A stretch of DNA of 64,000 bases from Mantis religiosa (Eukaryota; Arthropoda; Insecta; Mantodea; Mantidae): contig CM060953.1 in the NCBI GenBank assembly GCA_030765055.1, positions 187,207,782-187,271,781 on the forward strand, read 5' to 3'. The stretch's first letter is position 1. The number at the start of each line of letters is the position of its first letter. Made by a program: the position numbers and the translations under genes. The notes beneath the pieces were generated by a model that was not told where the DNA came from, searched no databases, and worked only from the letters and a program-made list of their open reading frames with translations. Of this stretch, positions 35,143-47,080 are shown piece after piece.

Positions 35143-36548
35143 AAATTTAAAAATTGAATAATTAGAGAACAGCCTGAAGCTTTCAAGGGATACGTTTTTA
35201 AAAAAAATATAATAGGTTTGTCATTAAAAATATGGTAATTGAGGTGTAAAAATTTAAAGAAATGTTATAGTTAATACTCCTTTAAGAGAAAGGCGGAATT
35301 TAGTAAATTTACTGTGTAGAATGTTTTATATTTCTATGCTATTCTCTATGTGAAAACGTGTTTATCTGGTAATGGATAAGAGGGTTTATTCAAATGCTTG
35401 TCATGATAGTGGTTACATAAGTGCATGTTTTGAGCTTGTGCTTGCCTGCCAATTTCAAGTGTTTTTTCTTTCTTTCTTTTTTTTAAATTGTCTACTGGAC
35501 CGAGCGCTAGTTATAGGGGATAATGACCTTAATCCATTCTGTCCAAACAGGAGAATTGTGTTACTGCCTTCAACCGAAACATCAAAGCATGTGGACAGGA
35601 GTTGCGCTGGAAAATTACCTGTTCAAAAACTTGTTTCCATTATATACGAATGGGCAGGACAAACAATTTTTCGGTGGTTTGAGATTATTGGAGTGACCCT
35701 GAGAGAAGGTATCCTTGAGGCAGGCCAGTGCACCTCCTCTCACCCACTCAATGCAGTGACTTGGCGTCACCGGGCCAGCTCTGGTGAATACCCTTTGTTC
35801 CATCTTTGCCAAATTACTTGTAGCTGGCTCCTCTTCCAAATCGATAAATTGGTTTGGTTGGCTTTGCGTTACGCCTCTGCAGCCTTTCTTGGCATTCGTC
35901 TGTGAATATTGGATGCTAATGAGAGCTGAATTACACATGTCATAGTGGATATTTGGGTCAAGCCATGGAAAATGCATCTGGACCAAATAGTTTGTCTGTT
36001 GCTTATGTAAAACGTGGTGGTGAAGGCATTACTTATTCCTCTGAGTTGACCTACAGACTCATGAAAAATGGAACACATGAGACGAGAAAAGAAAAACACG
36101 TCTATACTGTCATATATAGGTGGAGCAATTTTTCTCTCATTTTTCAAAATTTGCTTCCACTATCATGTTTTTCTAATAGCTAAGCCAGTACAATTGAGTG
36201 TGACCGGTGTTCAGCCCTGGCTCTATCAGTCATACTCAGTTTTACTGTAGATCCTTATTTCTAAACAGTGAAATATATCAATGCAGGTTCCTTATTAGTT
36301 GTGTCCACTGTCCATAACCACTGTATTTAACTTGGTTCAAGAATTGCCCGATCTTCTTACCGTCTTTAACAAACATTTCAGCTGTCTAACTTAAACTATT
36401 TCTTATTAATAAACTCCTCCAAATTTCTGTCCCTTTACACTAAAAAAATATGTTCTAAGTTTTCATTTCCCCCAAATATGAGACAGTAATTTTATGGAAT
36501 ACCCTTCCTATCATGTTTTTAAGCATATGCGAAAAAAGGAAATTCTCA
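35143..36548. other. Unassigned intron sequence
   Basis: 1.4 kb with an ORF of 177 codons (35372-35905, plus) and several overlapping ones. None shows a domain, and no consistent splice pattern is visible. Confidence 0.5.
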
Positions 36549-37190
36549 AAAACATGGTAGTGCGGCTGGACGGAAACCAGAAGATCCGTGGTTCAAATCC
36601 CGGCTATGGCATTGAATTTTTCAGTCTGACTCTACGTTTCCACAATTTAGCCTACACACGGCCAGTGTGAAAGAATAATTAATTTCTATTAATTAACCTA
36701 ATAGTGATTTACTATATGAAGCCCGGGCCTTAAAGTACTTACAGCATAGTAAGTCGCCATTAAGGTAGTTGTCTCCTGTGTTTATGAGAACTACTAAGTG
36801 GTTTACTATAAAGCCCGGGCCTTAAAGTACTTACAGCATAGTAAGTCGCCATTAAGGTAGTTGTCTCCTGTGTTTATGAGAACTCCTAGTGGTTTACTAT
36901 AAAGCCCGGGCCTTAAAGTACTTACAGCATAGTAAGTCGCCATTAAGGTAGCTGTCTCATGTGTTTATGAGAACTCCTAAGTGGTTTACCGGGAAAATAC
37001 GAGTCAGTTGGAGAATTTAATGTCATATCGGCACGTTGGCCATAGTAGCACAATGGTAGTGCGGCTGGACGGAAACCAGAAGATCCGTGGTTCAAATCCC
37101 GGCTATGGCATTGAATTTTTCAGTCTGACTCTACGTTTCCACAATTTAGCCTACACACGGCCAGTGTGAAAGAATAATTAATTTCCATGG
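36549..37190 (+). mobile_element. SINE family C composite: head, three tandem bodies, head
   Basis: Heads at about 36549-36690 and 37040-37185 are nearly identical (GGACGGAAACCAGAAGATCC, GGTTCAAATCCCGGCTATGG). Between them a body of 91-92 bp, starting GCCCGGGCCTTAAAGTACTT, is repeated at 36721, 36813 and 36904. The bodies differ at very few positions, so the amplification is young. Confidence 0.9.
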
Positions 37191-37374
37191 ATTGCATGTT
37201 CCTCTTTGTATTAATTATACTTGCAAATATAGGTTACAAATACAAGATTTCAAGGAAGCTTCAATATTATTATCTCCACTGACGTAAAAACACTTCCCAA
37301 ATAGAACCCGACTCGTTTTTTACTTCGTTTTTGTTAAAACTCTGCATGACATTAGATTTTATCCATTTTCGGAA

Positions 37375-37510
37375 GGAACCTCAATAGTTGTTTGTAAACA
37401 TTTTGTCAAAACATAATTTTCAAAGCGAACCCCTCTCTCCTTTGCCGCTGGGTTGTAATGATTAGCCAACAAAAGGCGACCCCCATAAACTGGTCGAGAG
37501 ATAGTCTTCT
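37375..37510. repeat. Dispersed repeat, inverted relative to 53306-53425
   Basis: The stretch around TTTGCCGCTGGGTTGTAATG and AGCCAACAAAAGGCGACCCC reappears reverse-complemented at about 53330-53390. Element type unknown. Confidence 0.7.
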
Positions 37511-38403
37511 GTTTCCTTTTTCTGCAGACACATACATTGTAAACTCAAAACTCAACGTAACCTGCCCTTGACAGAGGAGTGGGGCTTAAGTGTCATGATT
37601 TTTTTTTGGGGGGGGGGGACTATATGTAAAACTGTACGTAGCGCCATCAGAGCTTTGGAATTGAGTTGAACAGAACGCAAAAGACTTGATTACAGTGAAA
37701 AAAAAAATCGAATTTAGTGCATAGCACAACTTTCAGTATTATTTCTAGCAGTCCAAAATTACACAGACTGTACTCAGACTGCATGGGACGTCAAAATGTT
37801 GTTGACAGAAAAGGAAGGAGCACAAAGCCATTTTTATCTCTCTCATCTCCCCCAGTTTTGTTGTAATTATCTTGAAATGGGAGGAAGTGCTGCTAAGCCA
37901 TGCGATTATCTTCGCAAAGGGTTAGTATTTGCTCCATATCTACTATTGGTTGATAAAACTTGGCAAGTGATTGTGAATTGGGTCGAAGCTTTTGACCTTA
38001 TTGGTTCACTGTGTATTTTAGGTTAGAATGCAGAAACATTAAAACAAGGAATTAACTACGAGTAACAATGCTACCTATTACTTAAGTCATAGATGCATTA
38101 AAATGCGAATATCTTAGCCGATGCCAGTTTATTCTAATGATTTAAAAGATATGGTCAGTTTTATGGTCATTCCAGCAAGTACCTAGCTAGAATCCTCTGA
38201 AGATGCTCGTCGGAGATGAGAGAAACGTCAGGAGAATTTCCATTCTCTGGACCACGTTCCACAAGCCCGGGAAATACATTCTATTGGATGATCAGTTTTG
38301 TTACGCCATTAAAATGTCTCTAATGATTTAATTTGGCCTGATGTTTTAACCTTAAGTTTACATTATACGTACTTTTGAAAATTACCGCGGACTTAAGCAT
38401 TTC
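37511..38403. other. Intron with an isolated hammerhead-like motif
   Basis: No gene. CTGAAGA at 38197-38203 and GAAAC at 38222-38226 bracket a possible stem (GCTC/GAG), resembling the motif at other PLE ends in this window. Confidence 0.45.
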
Positions 38404-38958
38404 TCTTCTATTTAAGTTTGAATTTATGAGTCACTATGTTTACACTCAGTCTTCACTTGTTGTATAATTGAAACGTTTTCAAGATCATTCGATCTCATCA
38501 GCTGTTTGGTGACTAAATGAACCTCCCTCTTCTTCCACTACTACGGAGCTCTGATCACTCTGCCATCTGCTGTTAGGGAAACTAAGTTTTAATACTTCAT
38601 TTAATGCCGGGATTTCAAAATTTATAACTTTATCACGGTTTTTGTTTATGAATATTTTTTCCCAAATATCGAATTCTATGGGTGTACTTAAAGATTTTAA
38701 CAGTTTAATGTGGCCAATGTTGTGGTTTTCTGTCCAAAAATGGTGTGAAACTGCAGATTTTTCTGTTTGTTTCAACTTAATGTTCCTCTGGTGTTCTTTT
38801 TGCCTGGTTAACAGGTTTCTCTTAGTTTTTCCTATGTAGCTTTTTTCACAGGTTTCACAATTAAGCTGATAAATTCCTGATTTCAAATTGTTGGGGATTG
38901 TATTTTTCAGTGGTTTATTTAGCAGGTTCCTCAGACTGAATTTGTTTTGGGGTGCTAG
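38404..38958 (-). mobile_element. Penelope-like element (PLE) 3' part, left arm of palindrome
   Basis: The minus-strand frame reads NKFSLRNLLNKPLKNTIPNN, then SGIYQLNCETCEKSYIGKTK, the GIY-YIG endonuclease core, and later FDIWEKIFINKNRDKVINFE. GIY-YIG fused behind a reverse transcriptase is the hallmark of Penelope-like elements. The reverse transcriptase part is missing. A three-base deletion shortens the hammerhead-like motif in this copy. Confidence 0.9.
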
Positions 38959-39013
38959 CCCTCCATGGGCTTCTAGAAAATTTGAACGAATCTTCAAAAG
39001 ACTAAACTTAAAA

Positions 39014-39582
39014 CTAGCACCCCAAAACAAATTCAGTCTGAGGAACCTGCTAAATAAACCACTGAAAAATACAATCCCCAACAATTTGAAATCAGGAATT
39101 TATCAGCTTAATTGTGAAACCTGTGAAAAAAGCTACATAGGAAAAACTAAGAGAAACTTGTTAACCAGGCAAAAAGAACACCAGAGGAACATTAAGTTGA
39201 AACAAACAGAAAAATCTGCAGTTTCACACCATTTTTGGACAGAAAACCACAACATTGGCCACAAAATTAAACTGTTAAAATCTTTAAGTACACCCATAGA
39301 ATTGGATATTTGGGAAAAAATATTCATAAACAAAAACCGTGATAAAGTTATAAATTTTGAAATCCCGGCATTAAATGAAGTATTAAAACTTAGTGCCCCT
39401 AACACCAGATGGCAGAGTGATCGGAGCTCCGTAGTAGTGGAAGAAAAGGGAGGTTCATTTAGTCACCAAACAGCTGATGATGAGATCGAATGATCTTGAA
39501 AACGTTTCGATTATACAACAAGTAAGTGAAGTTTGAGTGTAAACATAGTGACTCATAAATTCAAACTTAAATATGAAGAATA
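39014..39582 (+). mobile_element. PLE 3' part, right arm of palindrome
   Basis: A near-identical copy in the opposite orientation to 38404-38958, separated by 55 bp. The plus-strand frame (within the 38888-39493 ORF) has the complete GIY-YIG region SGIYQLNCETCEKSYIGKTK, followed by RQKEHQRNIK and the catalytic-region IWEKIFINK tail. At 39474-39502 it carries CTGATGA, a perfect 5-bp stem (AGATC/GATCT) with a 4-base loop, and GAAAA. Confidence 0.9.
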
Positions 39583-41434
39583 CTTCACTGTTAATAATGC
39601 TTCTGCTTTTAATATTTATTTGTCTTCTAGTTTGGGTTCTGTTTAAGTTAGCTATGTGATATTAATGCCTACTGATTCGCTAGTTTTTATTTGAAAAAAA
39701 AAAGTATGCTTCGATGAATCTCACAATAGATAACTGTTTATTCGTTGTTCTCTTTAAATACAAATTCCATTTGCCAGGAAAAATCCCGAAAATATACATA
39801 ACGAAAAAAGATTTGAAGGAATACCTCACATTAAAATGTACAAGATTAGACATTCTGATTTTGTTTTCTTCTCTTCTGTTGCTTCTTTTTCTTCATTTTC
39901 AGTTGCTTCTTTTGTTCAGAACTTTATATGCTTGCTTCATGCAGTACGGAGTTTAAAAATGTCCTCTGGGAGCCAATTGTGGAGTTTTCGGATTTAGAAA
40001 TGTTTATTGTGTAGTGTTAAAAGGGATTTTTGTTGTTAAAGTTCAGTCTTGGTATCCTTAAAGTATATAATTAATAGCAACAAATTTGTGTTTAGAAAAG
40101 ATTTGGTTGCAGATCTCTACACTTAGTTACTTTTTGGGGAATGTTTGAAATGTAGTTTTTGTTACAAGGTTTGTTAAAATTTGAGAATCAGGAATGGCTG
40201 TATTATCACTATTGAAGTATGTATACTACTTTATTAGTTCAGAGGAGTCACACTGTCCTACCTCTACAATGTTATTACTCTATAATTATTTTGTATCTGT
40301 TCTCCCAGATCTGCGAAGAATGTATTATTGCTGACCGATCTAATAAATTAATTTTAAAAAAGGAATGGCTGTACAAATATACCACCAGTGATGATTGAAA
40401 ATGCTCTACAAGAATTCATTATTCCATTTAGCCACACAGATTGTAAATGATGAGCATTTTCATTTGTTACAGCAAATAGTTATGTAAAATGTGGGGAAAT
40501 TTGTGGAACAAGCCAATAGTTACCTATTCTAGCTCTTAAACCGTTTATATGAAACAAATGACTCATGCAGTTAAAAGGGCAACCAACCACTTGGACGGGA
40601 GAGGAAGAAAACATAGGTTGCCATTTAAATTTTTTGTCAATGACTTCGTTACACCCTAAAAACATATTTTTGTGTCTTGAGCACTTCTAAATAGTCAATT
40701 GTATTTTATTTGTATGATTCATTATGAAAGACCGTGTAGAATTAAAACTCGGGAATGTCTTTGTATTGGCTGTACATCGTTAATCTGCTCGCAGAAAGGA
40801 CGCCCTTCATGAACGCAAGCGAAGAAAGAAGGCAACCAGGAGGTCCGCATTGCTTGCTTTACCTGTACATTTAGGCACATTCCGGATGTGAGCGGGGCGT
40901 GCGCGACCTTGGAGGGCGGATCCGACGAAAAAATATGCGGACCCCGACTTAAGGAAAAGGCGTCGCTCCGACGTCGGCAGCAATTGGCCAAGTCAGGACT
41001 CTCCGGAATTCCAGTAGTGTGCATGAAATTATACTAATGATTCTAGCGTCCTTTTGAGCAGGATCTTTAAATTATTTACCTTCGAAATTACTTCTGTTCT
41101 AACGTTCACTACATCAAAGTGAACACAGCACAATTTTGAAACAAGAAACAGCATTTTAATAAAGTAATTGGGCGCGTCGATGTGTTTGAACAGCATATCT
41201 AAAAAACAAAATTTGACTAAATATCATTTTAGTATTAACAGTACATCTACTAAGGATAAAACATGAGGATTTTTTTTTAAATGCTTCTCAAAATCACCCT
41301 ATTCGTTATTTTTGATTTGTTTAAAAGTGACTCAACGATTTTGATTCAAATGCCATAAACTTAAAATACTTGCGTAACAAATAAAATGTATATTTTGGGG
41401 CGGGGAATGTAGCAATAAATAGACACAATTTTAC
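39583..41434. other. Intron with a CpG-rich stretch
   Basis: 40780-41030 is conspicuously CpG-rich (for example GGGCGTGCGCGACC, GCGTCGCTCCGACGTCGG). On the minus strand an open frame (41024 down to 40866) ends at TGTACAG/GTAAAG, a plausible donor. There is no supporting homology. The rest is unassigned. Confidence 0.4.
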
Positions 41435-41663
41435 TGCCAGCCTCTGTAGCGCAGATGGTAGCATCTCTGCCTCAGTTCAAAGGTCTCGAGTTCGAATCTT
41501 GGTCAGGGTGAGTTATCTAGATAAGGTTTTCCCGGCACGGGGGTTGTTTCTTTTATGCTAAAAGGTGAATGGTAACTCCAAGCTCTATGGACACTGGACT
41601 CATTTGAATATCATTTACCCATTTCGTTCATCGTCTGGTATGGCAACATTGGAGGATGTAAAT
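41435..41663 (+). mobile_element. SINE family A copy, diverged
   Basis: Head GCCTCTGTAGCGCAGATGGT, B-box GAGTTCGAATCTTGG, and tail ACATTGGAGGATGTAAATTT. Confidence 0.9.
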
Positions 41664-41942
41664 TTAAAAATATCTTACTATAATAAAACTCGGTGTCGTT
41701 AAAGCATATCACTTGTCAGGTATGTATTGTTTGTGGCGTTATCGATTTCCGCGATATTCATGCTTATTGGTTTGAATTTCCAAGTACCCAAGACTTCAGG
41801 TAGTAAGTCGCAATTCGTTTTTCTCTTGGTCATACGAAGAACATTTATTTCAAACCATGCCTTTCAAAAAACTACACTAAATAACACTAACATTAAATGG
41901 GGAATTCCCTCGGAATTCATAGTGGTTCACATCATCATCATT

Positions 41943-42171
41943 AGCCCGCCTCGGTAGCGTGGTGGTAGCGTGTCTGCCTCACGTTCAAGAGGTCCCGAGT
42001 TCGAATCTCGGTCACGGTGAGTTACCTGGATAAGGTTTTTTCCGGGGTTTTCCCTTATCCTGAAAGACAAATGTCGGGTAACTCTAAGCTCTATGGACCC
42101 TGGGCTCATTTGAGCATCATTTCACCCATTCCATTCATAGTCCGATATGACTTAACGTTGGAGGACGTAAA
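41943..42171 (+). mobile_element. SINE family A copy, full length and well conserved
   Basis: The clearest copy in the window: head GCCCGCCTCGGTAGCGTGGT, B-box GAGTTCGAATCTCGG, CCTTATCCTGAAAGACAAAT, CTCATTTGAGCATCATTTCA, and tail ACTTAACGTTGGAGGACGTA. CATCATCATCATTA on the left and ATCATCACCACCACCAT on the right may be a degraded target duplication. Confidence 0.95.
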
Positions 42172-42489
42172 ATTACAAAAATAAAATAAAAATCATCACC
42201 ACCACCATCGCTGTTAAGTCGTTGTTTACATTACCTCCCATGTTCGCATAGAAATTTCAAATTACCGGCGTTTCCACCAGGAGATTTAATTTTAATGATC
42301 ACGCTGATCATACTGTATGATGAATGGAAATTATATGAATGTATGAATATCACAGCGAGGTAGGGCATCTCTTGGGTTTCGAATCTCGTCACAGTATGTG
42401 AAAAGCAAGATAACAAAAATGCTTGTTTCCAGAGAGTTTAGGCAGCTTCTCTTTTCTTTACTTTCTTTGATATAAGATACGAGAAAATG

Positions 42490-42700
42490 TGAAATATGTA
42501 GTGTTTAACGCCCGCTTTTACTACATACGGCATCGCAGGCAATGGCACTGATGATACATGAGATGAAGATGGAGCACCGGTGGAATTAGATGGCGGGGGA
42601 AACCGGAGATCCCGGAGAAAACCCGCCCCAGTGCCGTGTTGTCCAGCACAAATCTCACTTTGCGGTCGAAGATACGAGAGGAAGCTAGTCGTCTGACATA
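42490..42700 (+). mobile_element. SINE-like repeat (GTGTTTAACGCCCG family)
   Basis: The start GTGTTTAACGCCCG resembles the 59-bp insert at 2394-2452. The interior GGGGGAAACCGGAGATCCCG with GAGAAAACCCGCCCC resembles the body of a polyneopteran SINE type that I recall only loosely. No tRNA head is clear. Confidence 0.45.
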
Positions 42701-42840
42701 AATTTTCAACGCTTAAAACTTTTATCACAATCTCGTATTTCTTTAGTGTTTTAAACTTTTCGATTGAGATTTACCATTATTGCATTGAAGGGAAATGGAA
42801 GTAAAGGATTTAAGTATTTAACAAAGCAGTTTATTAGACA

Positions 42841-42973
42841 GCCTGTGTGGTTTGGTGATAAGCATACTGACATCTAAACCCAGAAGTCCCGGCTTTGAGA
42901 TGGGATTTTTTTTAGCCACTATCCCCTATTCTCCATCCTCCCAGGGGTCTGGAGGTACTATGAGTTAGAGAAT
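42841..42973 (+). mobile_element. SINE family B copy, decayed, ending in a microsatellite
   Basis: AGCCTGTGTGGTTTGGTGAT, TCCCGGCTTTGAGATGGGAT and TCCCAGGGGTCTGGAGGTAC align in order with the family B head, linker and body. It breaks off where the (CG)(TG) repeat begins. Confidence 0.6.
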
Positions 42974-43037
42974 GCGCGCGCGCGCGCGCGCGCGTGTGTG
43001 TGTATGTGTGTGTGTGTGTGCGCGCGTGCGTGCGTGT
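42974..43037. repeat. (CG)n(TG)n microsatellite
   Basis: About 20 bp of CG alternation pass into TG repeats and back to CG. Alternating purine-pyrimidine CG tracts can adopt Z-DNA. Confidence 0.95.
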
Positions 43038-44193
43038 TCAATATGACGCGGAAATTTGACATGCGATTGATCGCCAAGGACCTAATACCAAAGGCCACCC
43101 CTACCCAAAGGGATTTATTACGATTTCATATATTGGATGCAAAATACAGTGACAGAAATAAAGCGACAGTACGAAACATTTTCAGGATAGGAACAAACGA
43201 CTGCAGAGGATTCTTTTAGTAAGCTACTTGCGGCAACGAAATACGAGGTACTGAAATGCCAGCCCTGTTTGTGGCGTATTATATGTAAACAAAACACTCT
43301 CGCTTGACACTGTCAGAGGTGCGTCTGATGTGAAGCGCAAGTCAGATTTCAGTTGTTTATGCAACGCTCATCTGCGACCCCATGCTCGTAACCTCAAATT
43401 CCTTTATATTCAACAATTTTCAGCATATTATTTTATTTATCCAAATAGGAGGACTTTTCGTTATACTGATTAAAGCCCTTACGATTAGTCTTCAACATAA
43501 CATTCCAGATCACAGGTTGTTGTTAATCGCTAGTTTTATTGCCACCGGTAGGAATGGCTATGCGTGTGCTAAACAAAAGAAGGGAATTTGGAACGGGGGC
43601 AGCACAGTCTGGCCTCAACCGGTTGTCAGACAGGTTTCTGTGTGTATTGTATTGAAGGCTGTTTGCAAGGGTAAACCGGCCGGTGAATGGCTTTACGGAC
43701 CTCTGGTTCTTCAAACCTAATGCAGGGAGTTCCTCTGGTCATTTAAACGGTTCAAATTATGTTACAAGATTTCTGTACTAAAATTGTGCTTATAAATTGT
43801 TTACAGAGCAATTTCCGCCACATATGTCAGAGCGATCGTACATAACCACACCTTTCAATTCATAAACAGTTATTTATGCTTGTGAATGTGAAAGCGTTTA
43901 GCCTCTGTCGGTAACGACAGTTATTCTTGGAGACACACGTAATTCTTAAAAGGACTGGAGGGTTCAAAGGAAACGTAATATGTACATTGCCCGGAAAAAA
44001 TATATTATAACAGCATAGTCTTATTTTATGACTGACATAGCAACTGAGGTGTTCACAGCATTAAAGAGACACCACCCCTTATCACGTGATTTACTCCACG
44101 TGGGTAAAATAGATCTATCTGATTGGCTTAAGTTAAGAGATGAATTTATTCCTAACGGATGGAAGCGGACTACTCCAACCAATGAAGAATACG
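43038..44193. other. Unassigned intron sequence
   Basis: ORFs at 43382-43720 and 44028-44242 have no recognisable domain. Confidence 0.5.
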
Positions 44194-44194
44194 G

Positions 44195-44731
44195 TCTCTC
44201 GTCTGTATAGCGTAGGGGGTAGCGTGTCTGCCTCACGTTCAAGTCGCAAGTTAGAATTTAGGCCAAGATGAGCTATCTAGATACTTCCCCCCGGGGTAAT
44301 TCTCTTATCTTGACAGATGAATGTCGGGTAGCTCTAAGCTCTATGGACCCTAGACTCATTTGAACATTTCATTCATCGTCCGATATGACTTAACGTTGGA
44401 GGTTTTCCCTTATCCTGAAAGATGAATGTCTGGTAACTCTAAGCTCTATGTAGCCTGGGCTCATTTGAGCATCATTGCATTCATTCTCCGTATGACTAAA
44501 CGTTGGAGGTTTTCCTTTATCCTGAAAGATGAATGTCTGGTAACTCTAAGCTCTATGGACCCTGGACTCATTTGAACATCATTTCATTCATCGTCCGTTA
44601 TGACTTAACGTTGGAGGTTTTCCTTTATTCTGAAAGACGAATGTCGGGCAACTCCATGCTCTGTGGACCGTGGGTGCATTTTAGTATCGTTTCATTCATT
44701 GTTCGAAATGCCATAACTTGGAGGATGTAAA
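44195..44731 (+). mobile_element. SINE family A with four successive bodies
   Basis: One tRNA head (GTAGCGTGTCTGCCTCACGT) and body are followed by three further body units joined at ACGTTGGAGGTTTTCC junctions (about 44394, 44500 and 44609). Units are about 107-115 bp. Each repeats CTTATCCTGAAAGATGAATG, TCTAAGCTCTATG and the CATTCATCGTCCG-type tail. Only the last ends in the usual GGAGGATGTAAAT. Confidence 0.92.
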
Positions 44732-44747
44732 TTTTTTTAAAAAAAAG

Positions 44748-44849
44748 CGCTCAAATCAAGGGATCCCGCGTTCGATTCGCGGCTGAAGAGTGGGATTTTT
44801 TTTTAAGCCAGGACTTCCCCATCCCTTCTTGCATCTAAAGTGCGAACGA

Positions 44850-44850
<1 letters not shown>
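44748..44850 (+). mobile_element. SINE family B fragment before (TG)n
   Basis: GGATCCCGCGTTCGATTCGC is the B-box. CTTCCCCATCCCTTCTTGCA and GTGCGAACGAATGTG follow as in family B, and then the TG repeat begins. Confidence 0.7.
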
Positions 44851-44928
<78 letters not shown>

Positions 44929-44932
44929 CGCG
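44851..44932. repeat. (TG)35(CG)6 microsatellite
   Basis: 70 bp of TG are followed by 12 bp of CG, starting inside a family B body. Confidence 0.96.
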
Positions 44933-47080
44933 GATTTAATAAGTAACTAGAAAATGACAGCAAGTCAAGTATTTACATAGCTGTAAGCGAGTATACATTA
45001 TTGTTAAGCAATTGTTCGTAAGGTAGAAAGCCTTCGATATAACCCTAGATGTTGAAAGCATCTACAAAACATACTTGGAACATAAAAACGGAGACAAAAT
45101 AATAACCTTTAAGAATGGTTTGTACAATGTGTCATGTGAATGTAACAATTAGTATTTTATAAATGACGTAATATTGTTTAAATGAAATAAGGTGATCTCG
45201 TATGTCATTCTTTGGCAGTAGTCATGTGGTAGGAATTTTAAATCCTTGTAGGTACATACTTTGGGTTTACGGAAACCCTTTGCAAATAACTCATACTTAA
45301 TGGGCGAACGCAGATACGGATTGGATAATAAATATTCCGCAGCGGCGCCATCAGCTGATACGCAATAGGAAAAAAAAAAAGTAGGTTAAATGTTGAACCT
45401 TGGCCATAGCATTGACCAGCGCGCATACCAGTAGAAGGCGTTTGGGCTGTCATAGTTGTTAATATTGATTGCCCGTGGAGCAGCTTCCTGTATAATTGTT
45501 TCCGGAACAGGTTGGTAAAAGAGCCATGCGCACTATCGAACACAACAAGGAAATAAATACGCGTTTTAAAATAAAACCCAAGTATAGCTGACCTCGCCGC
45601 CCACGCGCGGTGTATTCTATGACGTGTATGTACGCCTCTCCGACCCGGAAGCGTGCAAAGCTAGTGACAACGAGCTACGTCATATAGTGACGTCAGATTT
45701 AGGGGGCGAATGAATCGATCGGCGTCCTTCCTGCCTTGCGCTTCAGATCCAGCCATTGAGTAGTGCACTCTTGGCCATAACCAATCAATACCCAGCACGA
45801 GCAAGGTTACATCGCCAGCCTTAAGAAACGCAACCCTTAGGCGGGCCCGTCCAACGTTATATCCACAACTTAATATCCAATTTGCAAAAAAATTGTCATA
45901 CAAAGCAGTCATCAGCCTCCTTAACCCTAATTATACAAGCAATTTCTTTCTAAGATTTTGGGGATTTATATTCTTATTAAAACAATAATTGAACATTTTT
46001 TTTAGCATGTAGTGGATTCTCTATCCTAGATAAACTCAGAAAATAAATTTCTATAATGGAATATTATTTTGCAGCAACTCAGTATAGAAAGTAAACAAAT
46101 ATTTGTAATGTAAGAGGTTACAAGAATAATTTCTAACACCCATAGCAGATGCTTTTGCAAACATCGTTTTAGATGATTGAATATATAAATCCTTCCCTGC
46201 ATGTATATACTCTCTGTGTTTAAATTCTTTGTATGGAGTCAGACCCTATTTATAACAAACAATGAAATAAATGCTAGACAAAAGTGTAATGTTTATCATA
46301 CCAGCGCTGAGGTTTCTGCCATCCATAAAGGTGTATATTATGAAATCATCAAAATACTTAACACTCTGCCTAATAATCTTAAAGGAAAAATTTATAAATT
46401 TTAGTGTTTTTAAAATTGCTGCTAGACAGTACCAAAATTATTTTATTCTGTACAAGATTATCTGAATGACAAATTATCCTGATAACGACTGTAAGTAGAA
46501 TCTAACTGTTCTAGATATTTTAATGTATTTGATCTGGCAATATGATATACATTGTAAATCCAATATACAATGTTGTGACGTACTGACAAAAGCCAAGTGA
46601 AAGTACCAAATTGTATTTATATATACATATTTGCTAATCTACCGGGGAATATTTGATTTTGTATCATATATAATTATTCTTGCCTTGTTTTTCATATTGT
46701 CTGTATATAATGTGTCTTTTATGCTCATTATTCAAGTATAGAGGCTATTGAACTGTACACTTTTTTGACATGTTCAAAGTTCACAGGGCTACTAGTTAAC
46801 TCATTGAATGCAGATCAATCTAATCTAATTACTTTGTTAGTGAAAGTAAATAGTTTTATGTCAGAACTTTATAAACCAATGTTGAAAGTCCTTCACTTGC
46901 AGTGTAACATCATCACTTGACGAAACTGTTGATATGGACATAGAAGTTAAAAGATTCGCCTTCACTTAAATTTACTGCATCTATTCCAGTGTGTAAGGAC
47001 TATGATACAATGAAGCACAAAATTAATATAATTTTAAGTCAAACTTGAACACAATGCTCTACTTACTGCTAGTATTTACC
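44933..47080. other. Unassigned intron sequence with a CpG-rich stretch at 45.6-45.9 kb
   Basis: 45590-45860 is CpG-rich and contains TGACGTCA (a perfect CRE palindrome, 45688-45695) and a CCAAT box on the plus strand at about 45779. No exon can be attached to it. The remainder is AT-rich and unassigned. Confidence 0.45.

Noticed and set aside
35372..35905. 177-codon plus-strand ORF as a gene
   Set aside because: Long for the window but no domain, no splice context, and overlapping ORFs on the other strand look equally plausible.
36721..36987. Three-unit direct repeat as a CRISPR-like array
   Set aside because: Units are contiguous without spacers and belong to a SINE body in a eukaryotic intron.
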